DNA from: CAYTLQ01 sp964438715
GTDB lineage: Bacteria > Bacteroidota > Ignavibacteria > Ignavibacteriales > Ignavibacteriaceae
Assembly (NCBI GenBank): GCA_964438715.1
Contig: CAYTLQ010000244.1
Span: 1-20,583 of the forward strand
Length of the DNA: 20,583 bases
Direction: 5' to 3'
Below, piece after piece: positions 1 through 7,555 of this stretch. Every line of letters starts with the position of its first letter. The first letter of the stretch is position 1. A program made the translations under genes and the position numbers. The notes beneath the pieces were generated by a model, which saw only the letters and a list, made by a program, of their open reading frames with translations, had not been told where the DNA came from and ran no database searches.

Positions 1-375
1 AATAAAAAACTTTTTGTTTTACCATTATTTTCTCAATTCTTATTTACTCAACTTTCTCAATTTTTATGCCATTAATATTTGTATTCTATTAATTGAAATT
101 CTTTAAAATTTTTAACACTCCACCAAAAACAATTTGATAAAGCATGATTATTATAATAATGGCAGAATTGTTATGCGGAGGGATATGCTCCGTAATTGCT
201 TTGATTTTGCCTTAAGTTATTTTGATTTAATAAGTATAAGCATTTAAAGGGATTTTATTCTGTTAAAGTTTCAACAGAATTTTAAATAATTTCTATGAGT
301 TAAAATGTCTAACTTTTATTGAAATGATGAGGTATTTAAATAAGCATAATTGTTAATAACGGTATAGAGAGGATA
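1..375. other. Left-edge non-coding stretch
   Basis: No convincing gene is seen in this very AT-rich stretch. It lies downstream of the minus-strand kinase operon that ends at 376. It contains two short inverted repeats: CGGAG/CTCCG at 176-180 and 188-192, and an 8-bp pair at 257-280 (listed separately). An ATG on the minus strand at 25-23 opens a frame that runs off the edge, but only eight codons are visible, too few to judge. Confidence 0.5.
257..280. repeat. 8-bp inverted repeat (possible hairpin)
   Basis: ATTCTGTT (257-264) and AACAGAAT (273-280) are exact reverse complements around an 8-base loop. On the plus strand the hairpin is followed by TTTTAAAT, which looks weakly terminator-like. 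On the minus strand it is followed by AAAATCCC, so it is not a classical terminator for the kinase operon ending 96 bp away. The function is uncertain. Confidence 0.35.
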
Positions 376-1452
376 TTATGATAATGGCAAAATAATAGTA
401 AATATAGAACCCTTACCTGGGGTGCTTGTAACTTCAATATTACCTTGATGAAGGTCAATAATTTTTTTACAAATTGCTAAACCAAGTCCGTGAGAGGCTT
501 CGCCGGCGGTGGGTTGTGTACTAATCTTTTTACTGGAGAACATATCAAAGAGAAAACCCAATTCATCGGGCTGAATACCTTCTCCCTGATCTTTTACTTC
601 AATTATGGCTTTTTCATTATCAGAGCGTAAAGTTATCTCGACGGATGTATTCTGAAAAGAATATTTTATTGCATTGTCCACAATATTGCTTACAACCTCT
701 TCTATCCTTTTAATATCACAATTACAAATTATCCCAGGAGCAGATTCCAAAAGGTGTAAAGAAATATTCTTTTTTGATGCGATTATTTTATACTGCTGAA
801 TAAGTTTTTGAAGAAAATTATTGAGGTTTTGCGGAGCCTTTTTCAGTTCAATTCTGCCTCTTTCAATACGGTTTAAATCGAGTAGTTTATCAATGAGTTC
901 CGCAAGGTGTTGAGACCGCTCGTAAATAATTTCATTAATCGACTTTATTTGACTTAGGGATAAATTATCGTAAGTATTCAGCAATTCTGCATAACCAAGA
1001 ATTACTGCAAGCGGACCTCGCAACTCATGTGCGGCAATACCTAATAACTGGTCGCGTTCCTTCTCAACCTGCCAACGCGATATTGTATCCCGTATAAGTT
1101 TGTTGAGATCATAATCGAGTAATTTATGTTTAGGAATATAATCGAAGGCGCCTTCTTTCAATGCTTCTACAGCAGTTTCCTCATCACCTTGTCCGGTAAG
1201 CATTACAACAGGAGCAAAGTTTGTTTGGGAAACCATTCTCAACCACTCTATACCCGTGCTCATCGGAAGAAAATAATCCAAAAAAATAATCTTAATATCG
1301 TCTTTGCGGCCGGAAATGAATTCTTTTATCTTCTCCTCGTTAGTGGCCTCCAAAATTTCATATTCTTTGATAGCAGAACCAAGGTGTTTTTTAAATATTA
1401 ATAAATCACTTTTATCATCTTCGCAAATAAGAATAGTAGTTTGCTTGCTCAT
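376..1452 (-). CDS. Receiver-histidine kinase hybrid (REC-HisKA-HATPase)
   Basis: A 358-residue soluble signalling protein with a receiver domain at the N-terminus followed by a kinase core. The receiver (about 5-125) has the acidic pocket E11/D12/D13, phospho-acceptor D59 in FLDYFLP, T86 and K108. The dimerisation/H-box (about 132-205) has H142 in AAHELRGPL. The ATPase domain follows, with N-box N256 and N260, G1 box DQGEGI (288-293) and G2 box HGLGLAICKK (321-330). There is no membrane segment or input domain, so its input is probably phosphorylation of D59 by another kinase. It is the last gene of the operon, 9 bp after the Rcp1-like receiver gene. An AGGA at 1460-1463, seven bases before the ATG, supports this start. 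The family assignment is secure; the partners are inferred. Confidence 0.93.
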   Translation of the reverse strand: MSKQTTILICEDDKSDLLIFKKHLGSAIKEYEILEATNEEKIKEFISGRKDDIKIIFLDYFLPMSTGIEWLRMVSQTNFAPVVMLTGQGDEETAVEALKEGAFDYIPKHKLLDYDLNKLIRDTISRWQVEKERDQLLGIAAHELRGPLAVILGYAELLNTYDNLSLSQIKSINEIIYERSQHLAELIDKLLDLNRIERGRIELKKAPQNLNNFLQKLIQQYKIIASKKNISLHLLESAPGIICNCDIKRIEEVVSNIVDNAIKYSFQNTSVEITLRSDNEKAIIEVKDQGEGIQPDELGFLFDMFSSKKISTQPTAGEASHGLGLAICKKIIDLHQGNIEVTSTPGKGSIFTIILPLS

Positions 1453-1461
1453 TGTATTTTC

Positions 1462-1890
1462 CTAATGTGAACAGGTATGTAACCAATAATTAATCACTGA
1501 ATCTGCTGTTCTTTCATAATCTGATACTGCTGAAGGCTTACAAATATATCCATTTGCTCCATTTTGATATGCTTTTAATATATCGGACTTATTATCCGAG
1601 GTTGTTAAAATAATTACCGGTATTGAGCAGAGACCTGGATCGTCTTTTAGTTTTCGGAGAATCTGAAATCCTGACATTTTCGGTAAGTTCAGGTCGAGCA
1701 AAATCAAATCAATTTCTATCATTTTTCCGGAATTCTTGTTATTCTCAATATAACGAAAAATCTCTTCACCATCATTAAATATAAGTAGCCTAATATCCGG
1801 AGAAACGGAAGAAAAAATTAGTTTAATAAGCTTTTGTTCCCCGCGATCATCCTCAATAGAAGCAATAATATATTTCCCTGACTCGTTCAT
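1462..1890 (-). CDS. Single-domain response regulator, Rcp1 type
   Basis: A 142-residue stand-alone receiver domain. Visible residues are E13/D14/D15 in the acidic pocket, the phospho-acceptor D66 in LLDLNLPKMSG, T96/T97 in PVIILTTSD and K118 in CKPS. The long insert before the phospho-site and the YWLHTC tail resemble the Rcp1 family, whose known members accept phosphate from phytochrome-type kinases. There is no output domain. Its ATG directly follows the TAA of the LOV kinase gene (TAAATG), so the two are probably translationally coupled and the kinase is the likely phosphodonor. It may pass phosphate on to the receiver-kinase hybrid encoded next, or act through protein binding. Confidence 0.93.
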   Translation of the reverse strand: MNESGKYIIASIEDDRGEQKLIKLIFSSVSPDIRLLIFNDGEEIFRYIENNKNSGKMIEIDLILLDLNLPKMSGFQILRKLKDDPGLCSIPVIILTTSDNKSDILKAYQNGANGYICKPSAVSDYERTADSVINYWLHTCSH

Positions 1891-4269
1891 TTATGCCATA
1901 CCTTTCGGGAGTGTAATAATGAATGCGGAACCTTTGCCAACTTCTGATTCAACGACAATTTTTCCGGAATAGTTTTCTACTATTCTCTTACAAACAGCTA
2001 GTCCAATACCATTGCCGGAATATTCATCTTTACTATGCAAGCGCTTAAACATTTCAAAAATCTGTTCATGGTAAATGGCAGGAATACCAATCCCGTTATC
2101 TTCAATTCTGAGGATGATATCATCCTGCTCATCAGTTGAACTTACAATAATGATTGGAGGAATATCCTTCCGCGAATATTTGAGGCTGTTACTAATTATA
2201 TTTTGCAGTAACTGATGAAAATGTGTTTCTTCTCCTCTTATAATACCCAGTGAATTCTGTTTTATTACCTGTGCGTTTTTTTCTTTGATTGACTCGGATA
2301 GATTAAATTTAATCACATTTTCAAAGACTGAGTCAAGATCTACTTTATCGAATTTCTTAGGTTGCGATGTTACTCTTGAATATATGAGAAGATCATCTAC
2401 CATATTCTGCATTCTCTTTGCGCCGTCAATCATAAACTCAAGGTTTTCCGCCTCATCCGCATTCAATTTGGAGATAAGAGATTTCTTTAATAAACTGCCA
2501 AAAGCAGAGATTTTTCGTAATGGTTCACGCAAATCATGCGAGGCGATATACGCAAATTCAGAAAGAGATTTATTCGAAAATTCCAGACTTCGAACGAGGT
2601 TTTTTAATTCACTTATATCAAGTCCGTAAGTTAGGAATTGGCAAATTTCGCCTTTATGATTAAAAACCGGACTAATAATCCTCTTAAAACACCTGCCTGA
2701 ACCATCTTTCAAATTAATCCGTTCTTCAAAATTTATGGTTTGACTTTTCTCTTTTACCTCAATGAGTTTCGCTAAACGATTACGGGCAACTGATTGATCT
2801 ATGCCAAATAAATTACAATAATCAAAATCCGATTTCCCAATAAGTTGGTTTCTTACTTCATCATCAGCTACATAACCGGGATTAAGGTAGCGGTAATGGA
2901 AATCCGTATCCAAAACCGCAATTTCACCTGGCAGATATTGCAAAGTTTGCTCGTAAAAGTGTTTAAGCTCCGAAATTTCATCTTCATGCATTTTTCTGGT
3001 TGTTATATCCCTATAGTTCCACAGATGTCCGCTGTAAAAGTTATCAATAAAAATAGGTATATAGTCCCTTTCAAAAACACGGCCGTCCTTTAATTTTAAT
3101 TCTTCATTTTTAATAACCTGTCGATCACTAAGAACTTTTTCAATTCCTTTGACAAATCCGATTTCATCAATAAAAAGATGTTTGGAATATTCAGCAGATT
3201 GACTACAGTCGAAACCAATCAGACCCTCAATCGGTGTATCAATATGAAACATTTTCCTGAATTCATCGTTAACCAGTACAATTCTTCTGTTTTGATCCTC
3301 GAGTAATATTCCTGATGGAAGGTTCTGAATAAGCTGACTGACACGCGAGGTGATAAGCCGTAACTCCTCATCAGTCTTTACACGCTGAGTAACATCGTTT
3401 TGAATCCCAATAAAATTTACCAAATCTCCGTTATTGTTAAATACCGGAGTTATGCTAAGTTCTGTCCAGAATTCCGTCCCATCCTTTTTTACATTTCGTA
3501 AAACTACTAAACAACCTTGTTCATTCTTTATAGCTTCCCGAAGTCTGTCAAGTCCGGTTTGATTACTGTACTTACCATGAAGAAACCGGCAATTCCTTCC
3601 TTTAACTTCCTCGAAACTGTAACCGGTAATATCTTCGAAGGCTTTATTGACATAAATAATTGGATTATCCGGTTGTGTTGGATCCGTAATAATAATACCA
3701 TCCCTGCTTGCAGAAATTGCTCTCTGCTTAAGTAAAAGTTCAGCTTCTAGTTCTTTTTTCTTATTTTCTTCTATGATTCTGCTATAAGCAATACCAGCAT
3801 GGTCACAAATAAATTTAAATGCTGCAATATCTTCCCCACTGAAGCGATTTTTGTGATGTGAAACTACACCGAAGGCGCCAACACAACCGGTAGGACTTAT
3901 AACAGGTATGTATAACCTCGAACGAACTTTAAAGGAGCGTGGACTGTCCTGGGTTAGGTGATGATCATCATTCTCAACATCAGGAACATGTAACACAATC
4001 CTTTTTCTGAATACCTCACCGGGATGCCTGTCCATAGCGGTATCTTCAGCGAGTTTTTTTTCTTCTGCAGTAAAGCCTTTTGCAACGAGCAATTCTAATT
4101 TATTTTTTGCTTCATTGTAAAGATACAATCCTGTATTATCTACAGGAATCAACTCGTCTAAGGTACTTTCAACAATAATAGCAATGTCTTCGAAAGTTTT
4201 CGCCTGAAGACATTTCACGGAGAAATTACCAAGAGTATTAATAAACTCGAGTGTTGAAAGCCGTTGCAT
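1891..4269 (-). CDS. GAF-LOV-PAS-PAS sensor histidine kinase (putative blue-light receptor)
   Basis: A 792-residue soluble sensor kinase. A GAF domain spans about 20-165. PAS 1 (about 183-296) has the LOV signature GRNCRFLHG, with C227 at the flavin-adduct position. It also has N259 in LRNVKKDG and Q290 in FIGIQNDVT, both flavin contacts in LOV proteins such as YtvA; the second conserved Asn (FWN in YtvA) is T269 here. Two further PAS domains follow (about 308-425 and 437-553). The kinase core has H578 in ASHDLREPL, N-box N690/N694, G1 DNGIGI (724-729) and G2 GNGIGLAVCKR (752-762). The ASHDLREPL H-box is of the phytochrome-like kinase type. The ATG overlaps the TAA of the GlcG-like gene by one base (TAATG). 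LOV identity is strong by motif; photochemistry is inferred. Confidence 0.93.
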   Translation of the reverse strand: MQRLSTLEFINTLGNFSVKCLQAKTFEDIAIIVESTLDELIPVDNTGLYLYNEAKNKLELLVAKGFTAEEKKLAEDTAMDRHPGEVFRKRIVLHVPDVENDDHHLTQDSPRSFKVRSRLYIPVISPTGCVGAFGVVSHHKNRFSGEDIAAFKFICDHAGIAYSRIIEENKKKELEAELLLKQRAISASRDGIIITDPTQPDNPIIYVNKAFEDITGYSFEEVKGRNCRFLHGKYSNQTGLDRLREAIKNEQGCLVVLRNVKKDGTEFWTELSITPVFNNNGDLVNFIGIQNDVTQRVKTDEELRLITSRVSQLIQNLPSGILLEDQNRRIVLVNDEFRKMFHIDTPIEGLIGFDCSQSAEYSKHLFIDEIGFVKGIEKVLSDRQVIKNEELKLKDGRVFERDYIPIFIDNFYSGHLWNYRDITTRKMHEDEISELKHFYEQTLQYLPGEIAVLDTDFHYRYLNPGYVADDEVRNQLIGKSDFDYCNLFGIDQSVARNRLAKLIEVKEKSQTINFEERINLKDGSGRCFKRIISPVFNHKGEICQFLTYGLDISELKNLVRSLEFSNKSLSEFAYIASHDLREPLRKISAFGSLLKKSLISKLNADEAENLEFMIDGAKRMQNMVDDLLIYSRVTSQPKKFDKVDLDSVFENVIKFNLSESIKEKNAQVIKQNSLGIIRGEETHFHQLLQNIISNSLKYSRKDIPPIIIVSSTDEQDDIILRIEDNGIGIPAIYHEQIFEMFKRLHSKDEYSGNGIGLAVCKRIVENYSGKIVVESEVGKGSAFIITLPKGMA

Positions 4270-4700
4270 TACTCTATCTCATCGAAAGCCTGCAATGCAG
4301 CTAATGCGCACTGCTCATCTTGTTTATAATGTCCACCACTTACTCCGATTGCCCCCACAATCTTACCATTGTACATAACTGGAAATCCGCCTCCCAGTAG
4401 AATGAAATTATCAAGTTGATTGGCCCCTTGAGAAAGTATCGGGTCATCTTTAATAAAGTTATACCACGCCTCCCCGGTTGGGAGTCCAAAACCCGCCGCC
4501 GTAAATGCTTTTTTTACCGAAGCAGTCACTGAAATCAGTGGAGCTCCATCCATTCTGCTGAATGATTTCTGAATTCCGCTTTCATCAAGAATACATACAC
4601 TTATGGTTAGCCCCAATTCCCTTGCCTTATTTTCGGCAGCCTCAGTCATAATTCGGGCAGCAAAATGTGAAATTGTTTTTTTTAGGAATGTTTTATCCAT
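4269..4700 (-). CDS. GlcG/HbpS-like (DUF336) protein
   Basis: A 143-residue protein of the GlcG/HbpS (DUF336) family. Landmarks are ILDESG (37-42), RMDGAP (49-54), the KKAFTAAGF stretch (63-71), LLGGGFPV (101-108) and GAIGVSGG (116-123) followed by QDEQ. There is no signal peptide, so it is probably cytoplasmic. Some members bind or degrade heme, and HbpS of Streptomyces is an accessory sensor for the SenS/SenR two-component system; others have no settled role. Here it opens an operon with a sensor kinase, whose ATG overlaps its stop, which favours an accessory sensing role (inference). AGGA at 4709-4712, eight bases upstream of the ATG, supports the start. Confidence 0.88.
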   Translation of the reverse strand: MDKTFLKKTISHFAARIMTEAAENKARELGLTISVCILDESGIQKSFSRMDGAPLISVTASVKKAFTAAGFGLPTGEAWYNFIKDDPILSQGANQLDNFILLGGGFPVMYNGKIVGAIGVSGGHYKQDEQCALAALQAFDEIE

Positions 4701-4843
4701 TTAATTTATCCTGAATGTCTCTATTATTTTTTATTTAATGGTTTTTATATAAAAAAATAAATATCCGGTTACTAAATCTCTCATCAATTGTTTAGACTTA
4801 CTGGTTTACAAATTTCTCAGCATTTTAATGTACAATCAGAATA

Positions 4844-4856
4844 ATTTCCCGGAAAT
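4844..4856. repeat. Small palindrome ATTTCC-C-GGAAAT
   Basis: Six-base arms, exact reverse complements, around a single C, lying about 145 bp upstream of the GlcG-like start. A related perfect palindrome TTTCCGGAAA lies just upstream of the LytTR regulator gene (5814-5823). They could be a shared operator, but such short AT-flanked palindromes also arise by chance. Confidence 0.2.
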
Positions 4857-4915
4857 ATTGAATTTGAATCAACTAATTATATAAACCAAAACTCATTACT
4901 AAAAATACATTCCGA

Positions 4916-4943
4916 TAAGCGGAACAAAAATTGGAGTAAGCGG
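4916..4943. promoter_or_regulatory. Candidate LytTR-type direct-repeat operator
   Basis: TAAGCGG occurs at 4916-4922 and again at 4937-4943, so the copies are 21 bp apart, about two helical turns, on the same DNA face. LytTR regulators (AgrA, ComE class) typically bind paired direct repeats with this kind of spacing. The site lies between the LytTR gene and the GlcG-kinase operon, about 215 bp before the latter's start. Only seven bases match, so this is a hypothesis. Confidence 0.25.
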
Positions 4944-5036
4944 GTAGAGTTTTCGAAATAACAAACAAATGATTATATAAGAATTACACACGAAATTATG
5001 CTGTAAAAATTATTAATCATATAACTTAAATAAAAA

Positions 5037-5798
5037 CTAACCCGCAAAAAATTCTGTCATTTTCGAATAATATCGTCTGCTGATTTCAAGTGGTTCATTA
5101 ACCCCCTTAAGTCGTACCCTGTAACGGCGTTTTAACCATTTTTCTACCTTTTCAATAAAGGTAATATTAATAATTGTTGAACGATGAATTCTTAAGAACA
5201 TATTCACCGGTAACATTTCTTCCCATTGCTTTAACGAAATAGAAACAATTAATTTTTCATTACCCAAAAGAACAATTCGGGAATATTTTTCTTCAGCTGA
5301 AATACAAAGAATATTGGAGATTTTAATAAACCGTGGATTTCCTTTATCTCTTATTAATATATGCTCAGTTTGATCAATTTCTTTTTTAGGATTCTTCCGA
5401 AATTTTTTTTCAAATTCCTTCAATAAAGTTCTGCGTTTTTCCAACTGACGAGTAATAGAGCGAAGAACATCATTGAGATTAAAGGGTTTTGCCAGATAGT
5501 CATCTGCCCCAAGCTCCATACCTTTGCGAATGTTTTTATAATCTTTCATAGATGTCAGAAATATAAACGGAATAGTTGCAAACTCCGGATGCTTCGTTAA
5601 AGAGTTTTTAAGTTTGTATCCATCCATACCCGGCATCATTATATCTGAAATGATAACATCAGGCATTATACGACTCGCTGTCTCTAGTCCGGAAATCCCA
5701 TCGTGGGCAGTAACCACCGTATAATTATTCAGCTCAAGAAATTTGCGAAGCATATCCCTCAATTTGGGATCATCATCAACTATGAGAATCGTATTCAT
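5037..5798 (-). CDS. LytTR-family DNA-binding response regulator
   Basis: A 253-residue two-domain transcription regulator. The receiver (about 3-120) has D8/D9/D10, phospho-acceptor D52 in ISDIMMPGMDG, T82 and K104 in AKPF. After a charged linker (about 120-145), the LytTR DNA-binding domain (about 147-252) shows LRIHRSTIINI and the basic KWLKRRYRVRLKG stretch. A TTG codon lies directly before the ATG at 5798; the ATG is preferred, although the TTG (5801) would add one residue. No clear Shine-Dalgarno is seen. No kinase gene is immediately coupled to it; its partner could be one of the kinases encoded in the next operon. It may control the adjacent polysaccharide genes, but only its position suggests this. 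Confidence 0.93.
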   Translation of the reverse strand: MNTILIVDDDPKLRDMLRKFLELNNYTVVTAHDGISGLETASRIMPDVIISDIMMPGMDGYKLKNSLTKHPEFATIPFIFLTSMKDYKNIRKGMELGADDYLAKPFNLNDVLRSITRQLEKRRTLLKEFEKKFRKNPKKEIDQTEHILIRDKGNPRFIKISNILCISAEEKYSRIVLLGNEKLIVSISLKQWEEMLPVNMFLRIHRSTIINITFIEKVEKWLKRRYRVRLKGVNEPLEISRRYYSKMTEFFAG

Positions 5799-6434
5799 CA
5801 ACTTAACTATCGATTTCCGGAAAAATAAGAAATTTATACCGTTTAATCAGAAAAATGTGCTACTCCCGCAATTTTAATGGAACATTGTCACAGGATAAAT
5901 TAACATTCTATCGGATTTACTTCATATTAAGGAAAAAGCAAATAAAGAAAATATTGCTTGTGGATGAATATAAATAATATCTGAAAATGATGAAGTTTAT
6001 TCTGGAAATGCAGAGATACTTCTCTGTTATTAGAGGTAATACAAATAATGCAAATCAGAACTTAAAATTGAAAACCCTATTTCTTATTATCGGGTGAGAA
6101 TATGCCTGAAGGAGTCGTAATAGTACAATACTTATTACATTAACAGAGAAATTTATAGTCAAAGTCAAAGAATCTATAGATCACAAAATAATCACTCGTA
6201 ACTAGGTTATCTCTTTTAATTCGTCGTCTCGAAATGAGACAGCTAATTTGATTCATAAATAAATAATCTAATATTTAGTAAAAATTGATTAATTTTAATC
6301 AGGTGATTATTCAATTTCCTAAATTTTTAGTGTGTGACCATTCTCTCATCTTTGATTATTGTCACTAATGGGCGTGATTGATTTATTTACTTTGCATGTG
6401 TGGTTATAACAATTTTATTAGAGTTTTTTAAGTA
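5799..6434. other. Long divergent intergenic region
   Basis: This 636-bp AT-rich stretch separates the divergently transcribed LytTR regulator and sugar transferase. No convincing protein gene is visible. It must contain both promoters. A TTACTTTG at 6387-6394 resembles the Bacteroidota -7 element but lacks a well-spaced upstream box. A small hairpin, GTCTC/GAGAC, lies at 6226-6240, and TTTCCGGAAA at 5814-5823. The length leaves room for a leader or small RNA, for which there is no direct evidence. Confidence 0.45.
5814..5823. repeat. Perfect palindrome TTTCCGGAAA
   Basis: A 10-bp perfect palindrome 16 bp upstream of the ATG of the LytTR regulator gene, where a repressor or autoregulator might bind. 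It resembles the palindrome at 4844-4856. The evidence is only the symmetry and position. Confidence 0.2.
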
Positions 6435-7535
6435 ATGAAATTATTTCATGTATCTCAGGCGAAGACCTTATCATCATTCGATCCTCAGGAGAAAAACTTG
6501 ATAAGAGATAATCTTCGTAGTCTTGTCCCCAATGAAGCCCTTGATTTTTTTGCGAAACATGTTGATTATGAATCGAAAAAAACCAAGGTAATTGAAACAT
6601 CCTCACGATTTAATATTGTGAGTATTGACGAGGAAGATCTGGAAAATATTGTCAATATTAAAAAGATAAATGATATTCGCTATCTTAATAAGTTTTTCGA
6701 GGCAGTAAATGAAAAACTACCTTTTGATGGTTTATTCATTGGAAATGTTGAGACAATTGATGAACGCCGTCGGAGAATTTTAGGTGAGAAACCTAACATT
6801 TTTAATTATATATATTACTCCCTTGATTTTCTCGTAAAGCGGGTTTTCCCAAAAACGAAACTTACTCGTAAACTGTATTTTATAATTACCAGAGGAGAAA
6901 ACCGATCACTTTCTTTGCCGGAAACTCTTGGACGATTGGTCTCGTGCGGTTTTGAGATAGTAGAATATCAGGAAATAAAAAACCGGCTTTATTTTGTTGC
7001 ACGAAAAGTGAAATTACCAGTTTTCGATCCCAATCCTTCTTATGGCGCCATATTCAGTATGAAAAGAGTCGGGCAACACGGAAAAATTATTAATGTTTAT
7101 AAATTACGCACCATGCACCCTTATTCTGAATATTTACAGCAATATATTTATTCAAAAAATGATTTAGATGCCGGGGGTAAATTTAAAGATGATTTTCGTG
7201 TAACAAGCTGGGGACGGGTGTTCAGAAAATTGTGGATTGATGAACTTCCTATGCTCATCAATTTATTTAAAGGGGAATTAAAACTTGTAGGTGTGAGACC
7301 CCTAAGTAGTCACTACCTCAGTTTATACACTGAAGAACTCAGAGAACGGAGAATCAAGCATAAACCTGGTTTGGTGCCACCTTATTATGTAGATATGCCT
7401 GAAACTCTTGAGGAAATAATGGCTTCTGAGAAAAAATATCTTGATGCCTACGAAAAATCGCCATTCCTGACGGATACCTTATATTTCCTTAAAGCGATGT
7501 ATAATATTATCATAAAGAGGGCCAGAAGTAAATAG
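6435..7535 (+). CDS. Bacterial sugar transferase without the usual membrane helix (priming phosphoglycosyltransferase-like)
   Basis: A 366-residue protein with two parts. The C-terminal part (about 200-366) is a bacterial sugar transferase domain: MKRVGQHGK (209-217), VYKLRTM (221-227), the DE catalytic pair D269-E270 in IDELPMLINLFKGELKLVG, and VRPLS (287-291). Such enzymes transfer a sugar-1-phosphate to undecaprenyl phosphate to start glycan assembly. The hydrophobic re-entrant helix that normally precedes the catalytic core is absent. Instead, residues about 25-193 look like a reduced methyltransferase-like fold (for example KKINDIRYLNKFFEAVNEKL, then a tail ending LYFVARK). Bacteroidota-type polysaccharide loci carry similar two-part proteins, as far as I recall. 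The gene converges on the Wzi-like gene with only 20 bp between stops. The start has a weak ribosome site. Confidence 0.88.
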   Translation: MKLFHVSQAKTLSSFDPQEKNLIRDNLRSLVPNEALDFFAKHVDYESKKTKVIETSSRFNIVSIDEEDLENIVNIKKINDIRYLNKFFEAVNEKLPFDGLFIGNVETIDERRRRILGEKPNIFNYIYYSLDFLVKRVFPKTKLTRKLYFIITRGENRSLSLPETLGRLVSCGFEIVEYQEIKNRLYFVARKVKLPVFDPNPSYGAIFSMKRVGQHGKIINVYKLRTMHPYSEYLQQYIYSKNDLDAGGKFKDDFRVTSWGRVFRKLWIDELPMLINLFKGELKLVGVRPLSSHYLSLYTEELRERRIKHKPGLVPPYYVDMPETLEEIMASEKKYLDAYEKSPFLTDTLYFLKAMYNIIIKRARSK

Positions 7536-7555
7536 TTATTAAACGAAAAAATTAT

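Larger units (their letters stand above)
4701..5036. other. Intergenic region upstream of the sensor operon
   Basis: This 336-bp AT-rich gap contains no evident gene. It must carry the 3' end of the LytTR regulator transcript and probably the promoter of the GlcG-kinase operon, though no clear promoter boxes could be fixed. It holds a 7-bp direct repeat at 21-bp spacing (4916-4943) and a small palindrome (4844-4856), both listed separately. Confidence 0.5.

Noticed and set aside
1..25. Minus-strand ATG opening a frame off the left edge (MVKQKVFY)
   Set aside because: Only eight codons are visible and the GAGAAAA upstream is a weak ribosome site; it cannot be judged.
176..192. CGGAG/CTCCG hairpin as terminator of the kinase operon
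   Set aside because: The stem is only five pairs, there is no T-run on the minus strand, and it is 184 bp from the stop.
5987..6097. 36-codon plus-strand frame in the long intergenic region
   Set aside because: It is short, has no clear ribosome site and resembles nothing known; such frames are expected by chance in this length.
6387..6394. TTACTTTG as a Bacteroidota-type -7 promoter element
   Set aside because: It misses the consensus by one base and no TTG box lies at the expected spacing.
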